A program made the translations under genes and the position numbers. Shown one piece after another: positions 35,726 to 46,829 of a DNA stretch of 64,000 bases (within the stretch, counting starts at the first letter, position 1; each line of letters starts with the position of its first letter). Under the pieces are notes generated by a model. The model saw only the letters and a list, made by a program, of their open reading frames with translations. It did no database searches and was not told the origin of the DNA. Source of the stretch: Macrosoma leucophasiata (Eukaryota > Arthropoda > Insecta > Lepidoptera > Hedylidae); NCBI GenBank assembly GCA_036365455.1, contig JAWQUS010000003.1:7026001-7090000 (forward strand). Reading direction: 5' to 3'.

Positions 35726-36680
35726 AACATTGTTATATTTGTACTCAAAATAACTTTCTAGATACTGGTAACACAGTATATGATTTAATTGTAGATTCTG
35801 ATTTTGTCTATGACAGTTGTCTATGTACCTATTCGTTTCCAAGAAATAAAATCTCTCTTCCGTTCATGTCAGCCATCACAAGCACGTTGTTTTATTTCGA
35901 AGAACTTAATCAAATATTAATAAACATGCGTGAAATTACGCTACATTTGCCTTCCAAAAAATGAAAACTTTGGTTGAACTTAGTATACACAATACTAAAT
36001 TCAAATTTAAAAAAATGACTGTGATATCAAATTAGTACAATGATATCAATTTAGTATTGTGTACTATGATATCGAGGCGTCGGCAGATCGGTAGTACCAC
36101 GAAATAGCCTTATTTATCTATTCCGTGGGTAGTACCTATTACATACCTACTTATCTTGCCATCAGGCATCGATATCATAGTCATCATCACAGTTACCAGT
36201 TGAAATACGCTAAAATACGCAAAATGTGAACAGCATGCTTGTTTGCCAAAAATAAAATAAAAATGACAACTGCTTTGTATAATTATGGAATCATAGATAT
36301 CTTTATGATGCTATGATTTATTATGCTGTCATTGCTTCATATTTTTGTTTAGTCGGTTTCCCATTTGAAATTATTCCTACGCACGTGTTCAAATCGTCAG
36401 AACGATACCTTCCTCATTTTACGCTGATACAAAAACATGAATTGAATTAATAATAAAAAAATGTCCATGAATTAATCTACGGAGCGAGACAAATATTTTA
36501 TCTACGTGTTTCGATTGTCGCTGCCTCAGTGATTGACATAATCGTTCACTCAGAAACAGCGCCGCGTTATCCGTACAAAAAATGGTTCGACGCAGTACCT
36601 AGCTGATGTCCGGAATTCACGACCAAAATAAGGGCCATCTTAAAATTAACATTTAAGGATTATTTCAGAATCAAGGCTAA
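35726..36680. other. AT-rich stretch
   Basis: No gene recognised. It contains the small family A tail remnant at 36220-36262. Confidence 0.45.
36220..36262 (+). repeat. Family A retroposon, 3' tail only
   Basis: ATGTGAACAGCATGCTTGTT then TGCCAAAAATAAAATAAA is the last 40 bases of the family with an A-rich end. Confidence 0.5.
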
Positions 36681-36791
36681 GGGCTGCCACACAAAACTGC
36701 GATGCGGTGCGAATTCGCATCGCATCGCAGGCGATGTAGGTATTCGTGCGAGCTCGTAGATATTATAATTCACAGTTATGTGTGGGAGCCC
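36681..36791. mobile_element. Very short MITE (111 bp)
   Basis: The left end GGGCTGCCACACAAAACTG and the right end (inverted) GGGCTCCCACACATAACTG agree at 17 of 19 positions, flanked by TA. The inside holds CGCATCGCATCGCAGGCGAT. Confidence 0.65.
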
Positions 36792-36960
36792 TATACCTAC
36801 AATACCGACAAACTAAAAACAGAAGTATCTACTTACTACGAGTATAACAAAACACTACCTCGCAAAACTGAGATGCGGATTCAGAGCCGAGACTGGAATG
36901 GATCAGCTTGTAACAGTCAAGTTAAGTAACAATATATTGTTACGTATAAAATCTATTCAT

Positions 36961-37232
36961 ACTGGTGGAAGAGCTCAGTGTTGGAGCTCGAAGGTGTAGG
37001 CACCACCGCGTTTATCTACTTGCCACTAAATGGGAGTGTTCAACACTATCATGTTCCGGTTGGTGGTAAATGTGGTAATGTATGGCCCTTTAATTTACTG
37101 CACAGACGCATAACAACTTAGGCCTCAGGAGTGGCAACGCATCTACATTTTTTTTTAGTTTTTATAGGCTACAATATTCACTCACCATCAATGTGAACTG
37201 TATGCTTGTTTGCCACTTCATGACATAAAAAG
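36961..37232 (+). repeat. Family A retroposon, nearly full copy
   Basis: It starts ACTGGTGGAAGAGCTCAG and ends CACTTCATGACATAAAAAG. The first stem reads GAGCTC..GAGCTC. Part of the GTCATTGTGTGGG segment is replaced by a T run. Confidence 0.75.
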
Positions 37233-38029
37233 AACATTGAAGGGTGATTGTCATAATACATGACAGTGCTCCAGGATATAATATTTTAATGATTGACAGA
37301 TACCTTTTTAATGTGACAGGCTGATAGGGACGAACGGGGCGGCAAACTTTTTACGGGGACAGGCAAAACATCAAACGCCTTAGCAGTAAGCAAAAATGTT
37401 GAAGATTAGAAAAAACTTTTGTACTTATAAGATTTTTTTTTACATAAATTAAGTACAATCGTACAGAACAAAGGTTACGGCGAACTTGCTACAATATCGA
37501 TTATTCAATTTTGCGTTCAATCGAATTTGTTTTCTAAGTTATAAGACATAAAGGGTAATTTGGATTAGTTGTCGAATCTCGTTTAATGTTGGACATAATC
37601 ATTGTTATTCTCATACGTACACAAATGTATGATGTAACCCATTATTCGGTTTGCACGTTTCGAAATAAAACTGGACCAAACTGGAAAAACGAGAGTTTTA
37701 TTTAAAACACTCATAGCGGAGGCATGCTAAGTGAAACTGGTTTCTGAAATCCTACGAAATAATTTAATGGGTACTTAAATCATCATGATGGTGAAAGAAA
37801 AAAAATCACATTTTCCTTGGAAAGTGACAAACAAGCGCGCACTTCGGATAAGTGGTGACTATGGTAAGAAAATATCGCTGCTGCTAGGTGTATGGCCCGG
37901 CATCACAACTGCACTTCTACAATGCCATGCCTCTCCTAAAGATCTTTTATTAGAAATTACTATACAATTCCACTTAACCTCCACTGGAACTCTGCAGCGC
38001 TGAATACCTACTACCTTTTTTATTGGACA
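37233..38029. other. Non-coding stretch
   Basis: A 72-codon plus-strand frame (37785-38003) has no recognisable domain. Nothing else recognised. Confidence 0.4.
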
Positions 38030-38290
38030 TTTTTTTAATGTAATGTAAGTGGTAAATAAGCATGCAGTTCACATTGATGTTAAGTGATGACTGCAGCCTA
38101 TAGACACTTACACAAAGACCAAGGTCGAAATGCAGATGCGTTACCACTCCTGAGGCCTAAGGTGTTATGCCTCTGCGCCGGAAATTACAGGGCCGTACAT
38201 TACCACTTGACCGGAACACGATAGTGCTGAACACAACCATTTAGCGGCAAGTATATTAGGTGATGCGGTGGTGCCTACGTCCGCGAGTCG
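38030..38290 (-). repeat. Family A retroposon, nearly full copy
   Basis: On the minus strand it runs from GACGTAGGCACCACCGCATC near 38285 to the tail TTTACCACTTACATTACATT and a short A run near 38032. All internal blocks are present. Confidence 0.8.
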
Positions 38291-39653
38291 GTGGGATCAC
38301 ACACAATCACACAACCATCGTGTCCGTAAACGTCACTGAACAGACAGTCTAAAACAGCTGTGCACATGCGCGTGCGACGCATTTAGGTATGCTTCGCGGT
38401 CAACGCACGCCACGCCAATATGTTGTTTGGTAATGTAATCTGATTAAATAGATAAACCAAGTTGCATTCGTGAGACATCGCGTTATTATTTAAATTAAAA
38501 CACGACATTTGTTTTTGCTTGAACTTGTTTTAGCTTTTCAGGTCACTAGGTAAACCCTCGCGGAAGGCTTAGAAGACGAATTGACAAAAAGAACAAATTG
38601 AATTAATCAAATTACCTTGAAGATTTTCTGTGCATTATGTATCTTACGAGTAGGTAGGGCAGAGCGGAGTCTGTTGAGCCGCGGGGTCATTAGCGCCATC
38701 TATTATATCACGCTCAAAATACTCGATACACTGTGATACAAGCGAGCGGGGGGCATTAGAAGAAGTGGGGGGTTGGCAAAACCAAGCGCACGTCAGTGTG
38801 GCCAACGTCGGCGATTTATCGCCATTTAGGCTACTCGAAGCAAAAATTGGCGACGAAAAAATACGAAAGGCGACTGGTCGCCTTTTAGGCTACTCCCTAG
38901 GCTAGGCTTTTAGGCTATTGATCTGGGGGAGGATTCAGTACCCTGTGGTTGTTCACACACCGGCGAAGCCAAGAGAAATCCAGAGGGGAAGCGGCGTTTG
39001 ACAAGGAACTCCCAGAAAATGGAAAGATCACAATAGAATCGAAAGAATACTCTCCTCTGGTCCACCGCGGCCGATGGCCCCTGTTGCTCTGTCGTAGCGC
39101 ATAGCCTTCCTCGATAAATGGACTATCTTAAATTAAAAGAAATGGACTACCGCCTTTCCCCCTCATGACTAATGACTGCCCGCCAGCATTGCTAATTGAT
39201 ATTATTAATTGGATCAGAACTAATATCGTAACACCCTCGTAAATAATGCATTATTTTAGAAAAAAATTGGTAAGCATAAAAATTAAAAAAAAAGTTATAG
39301 TGAGCAAGACCCTAGTGAGCTAACCTTAAAAGATAGACATAGATATGCTGTCGGTTTTTCTTAGACCTTTTAAAGGGAAACAATTCTGTCATAGTTTATT
39401 TTTGCGAAACTTTGACCGTTTACACAGCGCACGCAGCGGAAGCTCTAAATAGGAAAAAAAAACGATTTTGAAACATTCTTCATTAGTGCTCCGTCTTATT
39501 GGTTTTAGCGTGATGATATATAGCCTATAGCATTTCTCAATTAAATCGGACCAGTAGTTTCTTAGATTTGTCCCAACTAAAACAAATAAACAAAGTTAAC
39601 TTCACCTCTTTATAATATTATATAATATCTATAGATAAATATATATATAATAT

Positions 39654-40404
39654 AGTGGTTTCAGAACTGGAAGAGGATGTATGGATCAAGTTTTCTCCCT
39701 CCGCAACATCGTAGAGAAGCATCTGGCTATGAGCCAGAAGGTTTTCTGCGGTTTTGTGGATTTGGAGAAAGCGTTTGATAGGGTATTACGAAAGGAGCTG
39801 TGGGACATTTTGCCAGAGTATGGTATTGATGGCAGTCTGCTCCGTGCAATACAGTCCACGTATGTGGGCTGTCAAGCATGTGTGCGGGTAGATGGTAACA
39901 TGTCACCCTGGTTTGATGTTAACATCGGTGTCAGACAGGGTTGTGTGCTTTCGTCTAGGCTGTTTATCATATATCTGGACAAATGCCTCCAGAGGGTGAA
40001 GTTGATGGATGTGGGAGTGCGTATGGGTGACTTAGTGGTGAACTGTCTGCTTTACGCAGATGATGCGGTAATTGTTAGCTCTACACCACACATCTGGGCT
40101 ACAAGCACTAGTCACAGTCATGAAAGAGGATTGTATGGAGAAAGGCTTAGAATTGCTTAGAATTGGATGTGGATAAAACTAAAGTATTAGTATTTGAAAG
40201 AGATGAACAGAGAACAAATGCAAGGGTAGTAGTAGATGATGCAGTGTTAGAACAGGTGGATGAAATTGTATATCTTGGATGTGCTTTTAGCAAGGATGGT
40301 AGGTACACCACTGACATAGAAAGAAGAGTGCTTGCTGGGAATTGCGTGAATGGAGCGTTGGGTAAGCTGCTAGAATCTAAACATTTCAGCCAGCGGGCTC
40401 GATT
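39654..40404 (+). pseudogene. RTE-type reverse transcriptase fragment
   Basis: It begins inside the palm domain with GFRTGRGCMDQVFSLRNIV, continues with FVDLEKAFDRV (motif A), VRQGCVLS (motif B) and LLYADDAVIV (catalytic YADD near 40053), and after a frame break near 40150, where CTTAGAATTG is repeated, resumes with DVDKTKVLVFERDE and IVYLGCAFSKDGRYTTDIE, ending at QRAR. Endonuclease, start and 3' tail are missing. The sequence words fit RTE-clade LINEs of insects. It is cut off at both sides and carried within the pogo-like element. Confidence 0.85.
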
Positions 40405-40513
40405 TCATTTTATTGTGTTATTTTGACGTCATTCTGTTTAGATTACCTAAAGTAGCCACTTTAGGCTACCTATTCAGAATTTCAGCTACATTAGGCTACT
40501 CAGGCTGGAAAAA

Positions 40514-40689
40514 ATGGCGACATCAGATCCTGCTTCGTTGGCATCACTGGCGCACGTTGCTTCAGTCACCGGCCGGTATTCATTTTGGATGCAAGAGCGC
40601 AATGTTGTTAATTTGGCGCCAAAAGTAAAAACGATCGCTTCATTGAATTTTGGGTTTAAAGTTACGAATGCCATCACACGGTACGCGAA
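40514..40689 (+). CDS. Possible 5' exon of the HTH-PHD gene
   Basis: An ATG at 40514 (AAAAATGGCG context) opens a frame of 58 codons plus 2 bases, reading MATSDPASLASLAHVAS... to AITRYA. It ends at GCGAA|GTAAGT, a strong donor (GT at 40690-40691). The acceptor TTTTTAATTTTAG ends at 40921. Splicing gives a lysine codon (AA+G) and runs straight into the ATG at 40923 in frame. The intron would be 232 bases and contain three of the GGGGTCA motifs. The peptide has no recognisable domain, and the opposite strand is open too (40486-40713), so this exon is an inference from splice signals and frame. Confidence 0.4.
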
Positions 40690-40922
40690 GTAAGTGTAAT
40701 TTGATTTAAACATGACTAATGTAAACGTTTTTAGTTTTAAAAATAAACTAGTTTTAATAGATATTTAGTTATCCAACATATTATAAGTAATTCGGGGATG
40801 GGGTCACTTGAGCAAAAATAATCGGGGTCGAATGAGCCATGTTCAAGTGACCCCTTATTTTAAATGCTTACTCAGTTATGCTTTACATTATTCTACATTA
40901 ATGTTTTTTTTTTAATTTTAGG

Positions 40923-41333
40923 ATGCGAACTTACAAAAGAAAAACAAAACGTGGTAATAAGAGTAAAGATTTGTTAAAATTAGCAGTAAATCAAGTCATA
41001 AATGGTGGAAGTATCCGTAAAGTGGCTAAGGATAACAAAATCGACAGAACTACGCTTTCGAGGTATGTTGCCAAGTTAAAAAAGAAAACGCAACTTCCCT
41101 CAAGCTCTGAAGAGGATGATTATTTTTGTCTTATTTGCGCCGAGTCCTATGAAGACAGTCGTCTGGGAGAAGAGTGGATGCACCAGTGCACCAGTTGCCG
41201 AAATTGGGCTCATGATAGGTGCACTTCTGGTGCCAGTGGAGTTTATGTTTGCATTAACTGTGACGGTGAAAAAACAAAAAGTTTAAGTTACTTTTTAACA
41301 GAAGTTCATTTAATTTTGATTATATTTCTATGA
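40923..41333 (+). CDS. Pipsqueak-type HTH plus PHD-like finger protein, no transposase core
   Basis: 136 codons. Residues about 1-55 (MRTYKRKTKRGN..., then AVNQVINGGSIRKVAKDN and DRTTLSRYVAKLKKK) match the pipsqueak/CENP-B-like helix-turn-helix at the N-terminus of insect pogo-type transposases, which binds the element's own DNA. Residues about 68-115 (CLICAESYEDSRLGEEW, then HQCTSCRNWAHDRC and YVCINCD) form a C-x2-C ... C-x2-C-x4-H-x2-C ... C-x2-C pattern, the PHD-like finger found at the C-terminus of such transposases. The roughly 300-residue DDE region expected between them is missing, with SSSEEDD as the junction. The frame is intact. It may be a DNA-binding regulator left by internal deletion, a relic, or a co-opted gene. 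Confidence 0.7.
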   Translation: MRTYKRKTKRGNKSKDLLKLAVNQVINGGSIRKVAKDNKIDRTTLSRYVAKLKKKTQLPSSSEEDDYFCLICAESYEDSRLGEEWMHQCTSCRNWAHDRCTSGASGVYVCINCDGEKTKSLSYFLTEVHLILIIFL

Positions 41334-41739
41334 GAAAGTTTTGTTTAGAGATTTTGTAATTTTATGTTGTTTTTTATTTTAAAATGAATATATTTAAATA
41401 TGCAAAGATTGATATAACCCACTGGCTTAAGTGACCCCGTCGGTGATCAACTGACCCCTAGGGGTGGCTCAGTTGACCCCGACAATGGGGTCCAATGAGC
41501 CACACACCATTATTCACGAAAAGGTTAATAAAGTATAGTAAATAAAGACTTTACCAAAGTTTTATGTTCCAAATGAGTAGCCAAATAAATAAAGAACTGA
41601 TTTGAGTCTAAGCCATTTTATTATTTTCTTTAATAGGACCCTAAACTAATTCGAACAAAATCCTGATCAAGTGACCCTGCTCTGCCCTACGATTGAGCCT
41701 TTTTGGATAATGCCAACCAATTCCAAAAAATGTTAAAAA

Positions 41740-42020
41740 GTACGTACTTCGTAGTCTGTCCGTCTGCTTGTCTGTCCGTCTATCATCACTCATCACCAGA
41801 TTGTATCTCATGAACCGTGATAACTTAAAATCTTCACAGGTTCTTTGCCGCTACAAGTAATAACAAATATTTAAAACAGAATGAAATAAATAGATATTAA
41901 AAGGGGTGATCCCATACTTACAAAAGTGTTTTTTCGCGTTTTTACCGATAACTTCATTTTTATGCCTGCGCGAGACCAGCTTTTTTATTTTGGGCAAATT
42001 TTCCACGTACCTATTTCATT
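41740..42020 (-). repeat. Old dispersed repeat, reverse copy
   Basis: GTCTGTCCGTCTGCTTGTCT near 41754, CATGAACCGTGATA near 41811, and GCGCGAGACCAGC near 41970 correspond, reversed, to the GACA-bearing repeat class at 24560-25040. Confidence 0.45.
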
Positions 42021-43119
42021 TACTTACTAAAATATTGTAAAACAATGAAATAATCAAAATATTTAATTTTGTAGTTCAAGACGTTACTTGTAATGTATTT
42101 TATATTCCATTACGATGTAACATAGTAGTAATAACTATACTAAAGGCTCCAATATACAACAGTGTTTGGGCAACCAAACACTAATTTCACAAATTTCAAT
42201 TAAGTCCGTCAAGTGTCGTGTAAGCTCTCGCCGTGTAATGAATTACCTAATCTTATTCTACTACGGCCTTGACGTATTCCTCTCTCTATTAATTTACGAA
42301 GATACATTGTCGAATACGTGAGCAAAAATTCTAGAAAAGTAATAAAAACCTATATAAACGTTCATAGTAAATCTATATTTTCTCACCTTTCAAACCTTCC
42401 TTGGACTTATACGAATATCATTTCAATGTTATGTCATGTATTTTCTTATGAGTCTAATATAAACATGCCCATTCCCTCTATATCATTTGAGGGCCAATCT
42501 GTCTCTCCTATACCGTCGGCTGATGTCCTTGTCGCGCTCTATTGGACACCACCTTAAGTTACATTAACCAGGAATTACAGATACTAGTAGTAGGTATAAC
42601 GATATTTAAAAAAAAACTCTCATTGACTTGTTCTTTGGCGCCGACTCAAATTACCTAAGTAAGTCTTGTCCGTGCAGCAGTGTAGAGATTAAATAAATTT
42701 CTATCGGTGGTTTAAACCCATATAGGCTCACCGGCCGCGGCGGACCGGAGGGCAGTAGCCATAGCGTTTATTACCGATACAAAACAGTCTGTCATTCTTT
42801 GCGGGGAGAAATGCGTGCGACACAGACGCACATTATAAAAATCGTCTATTACTACGAAACTCACACCTTGACATTAACAAAATACAGAAACAATTTCACG
42901 CACACATTTAAACATCTAGGCGATAGGTATAGGCCCATTTGGGCTTGTACTTTGACAGAGGGGAAAGCCTGCATATGGCTACTCCCCTCCGGTGTTGCTC
43001 TATGTTAAAATCCGTCAGCTCACGAGAAAAATATGACAATTGATGTCAATTGTTCATTCGCCGCCGGCGGTCTCTAGTGTCTTGACGGTTTAAATAGCTA
43101 ATTGTTAAATAAAAATAAT
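42021..43119. other. Non-coding stretch
   Basis: No gene recognised. CGGCCGCGGCGGACCGG near 42732 resembles the loop of the GC hairpin at 58600-58662. Frames at 42318-42557 and 42799-43008 have no domain. Confidence 0.4.
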
Positions 43120-45219
43120 TAGTCCAGGAGGAATCGGCGCATGAGTACCGAAAACTATTCCACCTCAATTTTTTTATGCGATCCTCTTTAAATTGTCCTA
43201 CAGATGATATAAATGCATGTTGCCATGGGGCAACCCCGTGCTATATTGTTTAAACTGAAATTGTTTAAACAATTGCAAGGAATTGTTATTTTTCAACCGG
43301 ACAATTTTTTTTATATTCTTTATTGAAATACGAATAAAAAAAGTCCTATGACTTTTCACGATAAAGTTAATATTTTTAGAGATATGAATTTTTAAAGGTT
43401 CGAAAAATCTCAAATTTGGGTACTTTTGACCCATGAAAAATATATTAAAAAAAAATATAAATAATATTTTTTTTTAATTCTTTATACAATAGTTAATAAT
43501 ATTCTTAATAGAGACTTTTAAAAATTTTATTATTTATACCTGTTTTATAATTGTTAATTTCACGCGCTCACAAGTATGCGCCGCTTACCTTTAAGTATCG
43601 CCGTCTCTCTCTGACTCATGCGCTGCATCGGCCTCTCTATGTCCTAAATCATTATTTATCATTTATCTTAAAAACTATTAACTTTATCAAGATTGTTAAA
43701 GAGAGCAATGTTATTAATAATTAAATTGTCTACAATTTGTTTTCTGTAAATTTTTTTCTGGAATCAATTTTATGAAAGTTATTTAAGTATGAATCGGAAC
43801 ATGTAATTAAAATTACTTTTTTATCAGTTTATATTATTTTTTTGTTATTATCATAGCAATTTATGAATTTTTATCAACAATCTTAATATATATAAATCTC
43901 GTGTCACAATGTTTGTCCTCAATGGACTCCCAAACCACTTAACCGATTATAATAAAATTCGCACACCATGTGCAGTTCGATCCAACTTGAGAGATAGGAT
44001 AGCTTACATTACGCTATGACTAATAGGAGCAGAGCAGCGCGGGCGAAGCCGGGGCGGGCCGCTAGTAATAATATAAAACGGTATTTGAACATTTTTTGGA
44101 ATCATAATTATTTATAAATAATAAAAAGATATTGGTACGCACTTAAATGTTCAAATTCAAAATTAATAAAATAAAAAATACTTATATGTATATTATTGTG
44201 TCTAAGAAAGGAAAATATTCTTTTTGTTTGTTATTTTTTCAAGGTTACTCTTTGCATAAAACCTCAAGATCTTTGTTTGTTCTTGTGACAAAATTATTGA
44301 TTATATAGAGCATTTAAAATAAACATACAAGTTAGTGCCTGTCAGTTCTCAACTGATCATTTTTTGTTTTTTGCTTATAGTTAATAACAAATAAATACTT
44401 TTTCTTAAATCTTGTTTCATTATTTCATACTTCTACATCCATAACCTTCGTTAGAAGAAGTTATTCAATGTAATAACTTTCTGTTTTAATAACAAAAAAA
44501 TAATATAAACTGATAAAAAAGTAATTTTAATTACATGTTCCGATTCATACTTAAATAACTTTCATAAAATTGATTCCAGAAAAAAATTTACAGAAAACAA
44601 ATTGTAGACAATTTAATTATTAATAACATTGCTCTCTTTAACAATCTTGATAAAGTTAATAGTTTTTAAGATAAATGATAAATAATGATTTAGGACATAG
44701 AGAGGCCGATGCAGCGCATGAGTCAGAGAGAGACGGCGATACTTAAAGGTAAGCGGCGCATACTTGTGAGCGCGTGAAATTAACAATTATAAAACAGGTA
44801 TAAATAATAAAATTTTTAAAAGTCTCTATTAAGAATATTATTAACTATTGTATAAAGAATTAAAAAAAAAATATTATTTATATTTTTTTTTAATATATTT
44901 TTCATGGGTCAAAAGTACCCAAATTTGAGATTTTTCGAACCTTTAAAAATTCATATCTCTAAAAATATTAACTTTATCGTGAAAAGTCATAGGACTTTTT
45001 TTATTCGTATTTCAATAAAGAATATAAAAAAAATTTGTCCGGTTGAAAAATAACAATTTCTTGCAATTGTTTAAACAATTTCAGTTTAAACAATATAGCA
45101 CGGGGTTGCCCCATGGCAACATGCATTTATATCATCAGTAGGACAATTTAAAGAGGATCGCATAAAAAAATTGAGGTGGAATAGTTTTCGGTACTCATGC
45201 GCCGATTCCTCCTGGACTA
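43120..45219. mobile_element. Fold-back element: two 731-bp inverted arms with a 638-bp centre
   Basis: The left arm 43120-43850 starts TAGTCCAGGAGGAATCGGCG and the right arm 44489-45219 ends with its complement. Arms have equal length and only scattered differences where I compared them (for example an A/G change and a one-base indel near the ACAATTTTTTTT run). The centre (43851-44488) is AT-rich non-coding DNA plus a Helitron. No transposase frame was seen. No clear target duplication: the flanks are AT-rich. Confidence 0.85.
43881..44065 (+). mobile_element. Helitron inserted in the fold-back loop
   Basis: It starts A|TCTTAATATATATAAATCTC, contains CGTGTCACAATGTTTGTCC and ACTTGAGAGATAGGATAG, and ends with a GC-rich region AGCCGGGGCGGGCCGCTAG|T. 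It is 185 bp and non-autonomous. Both ends fit the A/T insertion rule. Confidence 0.8.
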
Positions 45220-46119
45220 AATTCAGATTGTTTTAAAATATATATAGGTATATGGACTCACTCGTACAGTAATCTCTTTAATTGTTTATGAGGAATACTA
45301 CGCAAATCTGAAACAAGTGTTACATCAAGTCGCGGAGCGAGATGAATAATTCAAAGCAAGATGGTCGGCATGACAAACGGTTGGAATACGTAAGTAGGTA
45401 ACGCCTTTCCTTGAAATCAGATGATTTTAAAGGCCATCGGTATCTAGGGAATCTAGGAATGGTATTTTTCATAATTCATAATTCAATAAAACGTCGGTAT
45501 AAAAGAGTATGATTTTGAAGACCATATCCGTATTGTTATAACTTGAAAATCGTAAAGGAAGGTCCTTTAATGCCCAAGATCTAATTACAAATAAGTTCAG
45601 GTTTTTGAAACAGACAACATTATTTTAGAATCTACATGCTGCCATGATGAAGTTGCATTTAAAACAAACCTTGGTATACTTTGAGTAAGTAAATAATATT
45701 TTTCAAAAGATAATATTTTTATAAGCAGAAAAACCTCAACTAGATAATAAAAGGTTTTTCTTGTTCGATTGTAAATAATGTATGTTGACGCTAGTCATGT
45801 CTTTTCATTTGGGGAGGAGGGCGGTAAGTAGGTTTCCCCCGGGATGGGCTTCAGGGCAATAATGACGGGAGAGCTCCTTTCCGGAGTCCTTGAATATGCG
45901 CTGAAAATGTAATTTCGAGGGTGGTATTATTAGGGAAATGTTAGAATCACAATGGAACTCATCGTTTTGACCAGAAGTGTCAAATTAAAATTAATTTCAA
46001 TTGGTTATAAAAAATAAGTCTAGAACAATACTGAGCCATTTGCACGAAATTGATAGCTAGTTGAAGTACATACAATGAATTTATTAGGCACAGCGGAAAA
46101 ACGATGACGAGAACGAATG
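45220..46119. other. Non-coding stretch
   Basis: No gene or element recognised; AT-rich with a GC-richer patch near 45815-45900. Confidence 0.4.
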
Positions 46120-46364
46120 TAATTTACCTATTATGCCGCTAAATGGTGGTGTTCAGCACTATCGCGTTCCGGTCAGGTGGTAATGTACGGCCCTGTAATT
46201 TCCGGCACAGAGGCATAACACCTAATGCCTCAGGAGTGGCAGCGCATCTGCATTTTGACCTCTGGTCATTGTGTGGGTGTCTATAGGCTGCAGTCTTCAC
46301 TTAACATGAATGTGAACTGCATGCTTGTTTGCCACTTTTATTACATAAAAAAAAAAAAAAAAAA
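46120..46364 (+). repeat. Family A retroposon with long poly(A)
   Basis: 5'-truncated (it begins in TTATGCCGCTAAATGG) but otherwise well conserved, ending CTTTTATTACATAAA and a clean A run of about 18. One of the youngest-looking copies here. Confidence 0.85.
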
Positions 46365-46829
46365 TGTCATCAAAACAAAATCTCTAAAACCAAAATTTAA
46401 ATACTTAGGTACATTGAAGTTGTTCGTTTGAAACGCAATAACTTATAAATGTAAACCGTGTACGCTGAAATATTCAGTCGGCATACTGGGTCGGTTATTG
46501 GTGTCAATATCAACACAATAAGGCAGGTTCGAGAATTCATTTTCATATTGAATCGATTAGCAGGTACCTACTGCAATATAAACTGTGCCCTTCCCTTAGA
46601 CACGCAAACCAGACCGATTTCAGTTCAATACGTTTGCCTCATTCGCGTTAGATTCTATTACAAAGTACTAGGTACCTACATAAAATATGAAAAGATGTTT
46701 TACATTAATAAACTATCGATATCAAAATGTAAGAGTAGGTATACACCACTACACCTACTTAGTAAATTAAATATTTGATATGTAATTGAATATCTACCTG
46801 AAATTATGTAACCGAAACTTCACTACAAG
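46365..46829. other. Non-coding stretch
   Basis: A 106-codon plus-strand frame at 46458-46778 has no recognisable domain and no splice context. Confidence 0.4.

Larger units (their letters stand above)
38657..41687 (+). mobile_element. Pogo-like element, internally deleted, carrying HTH and PHD-like coding parts
   Basis: The ends are inverted: GGGCAGAGC at 38657 and GCTCTGCCC ending at 41687, each flanked by TA (38655-38656 and 41688-41689), the target of Tc1/mariner/pogo elements. Subterminal words also match: GGAGTCTGTTGAGCC on the left, (inverted) AGGGTCACTTGATC on the right. Inside are an RTE fragment (39654-40404) and a gene for a pipsqueak-type HTH plus PHD-like finger (40923-41333, perhaps with a 5' exon at 40514-40689). 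No DDE catalytic domain is present. The short perfect part of the ends (9 bp) leaves some chance that the true ends differ. Confidence 0.6.

Noticed and set aside
46225..46431. 68-codon plus-strand frame, nearly the same as one at 50631-50831
   Set aside because: Both lie in family A retroposon copies; the similarity comes from the repeat, not from a gene family.
46458..46778. 106-codon plus-strand frame
   Set aside because: No recognisable domain; flanked by repeats; chance frame.
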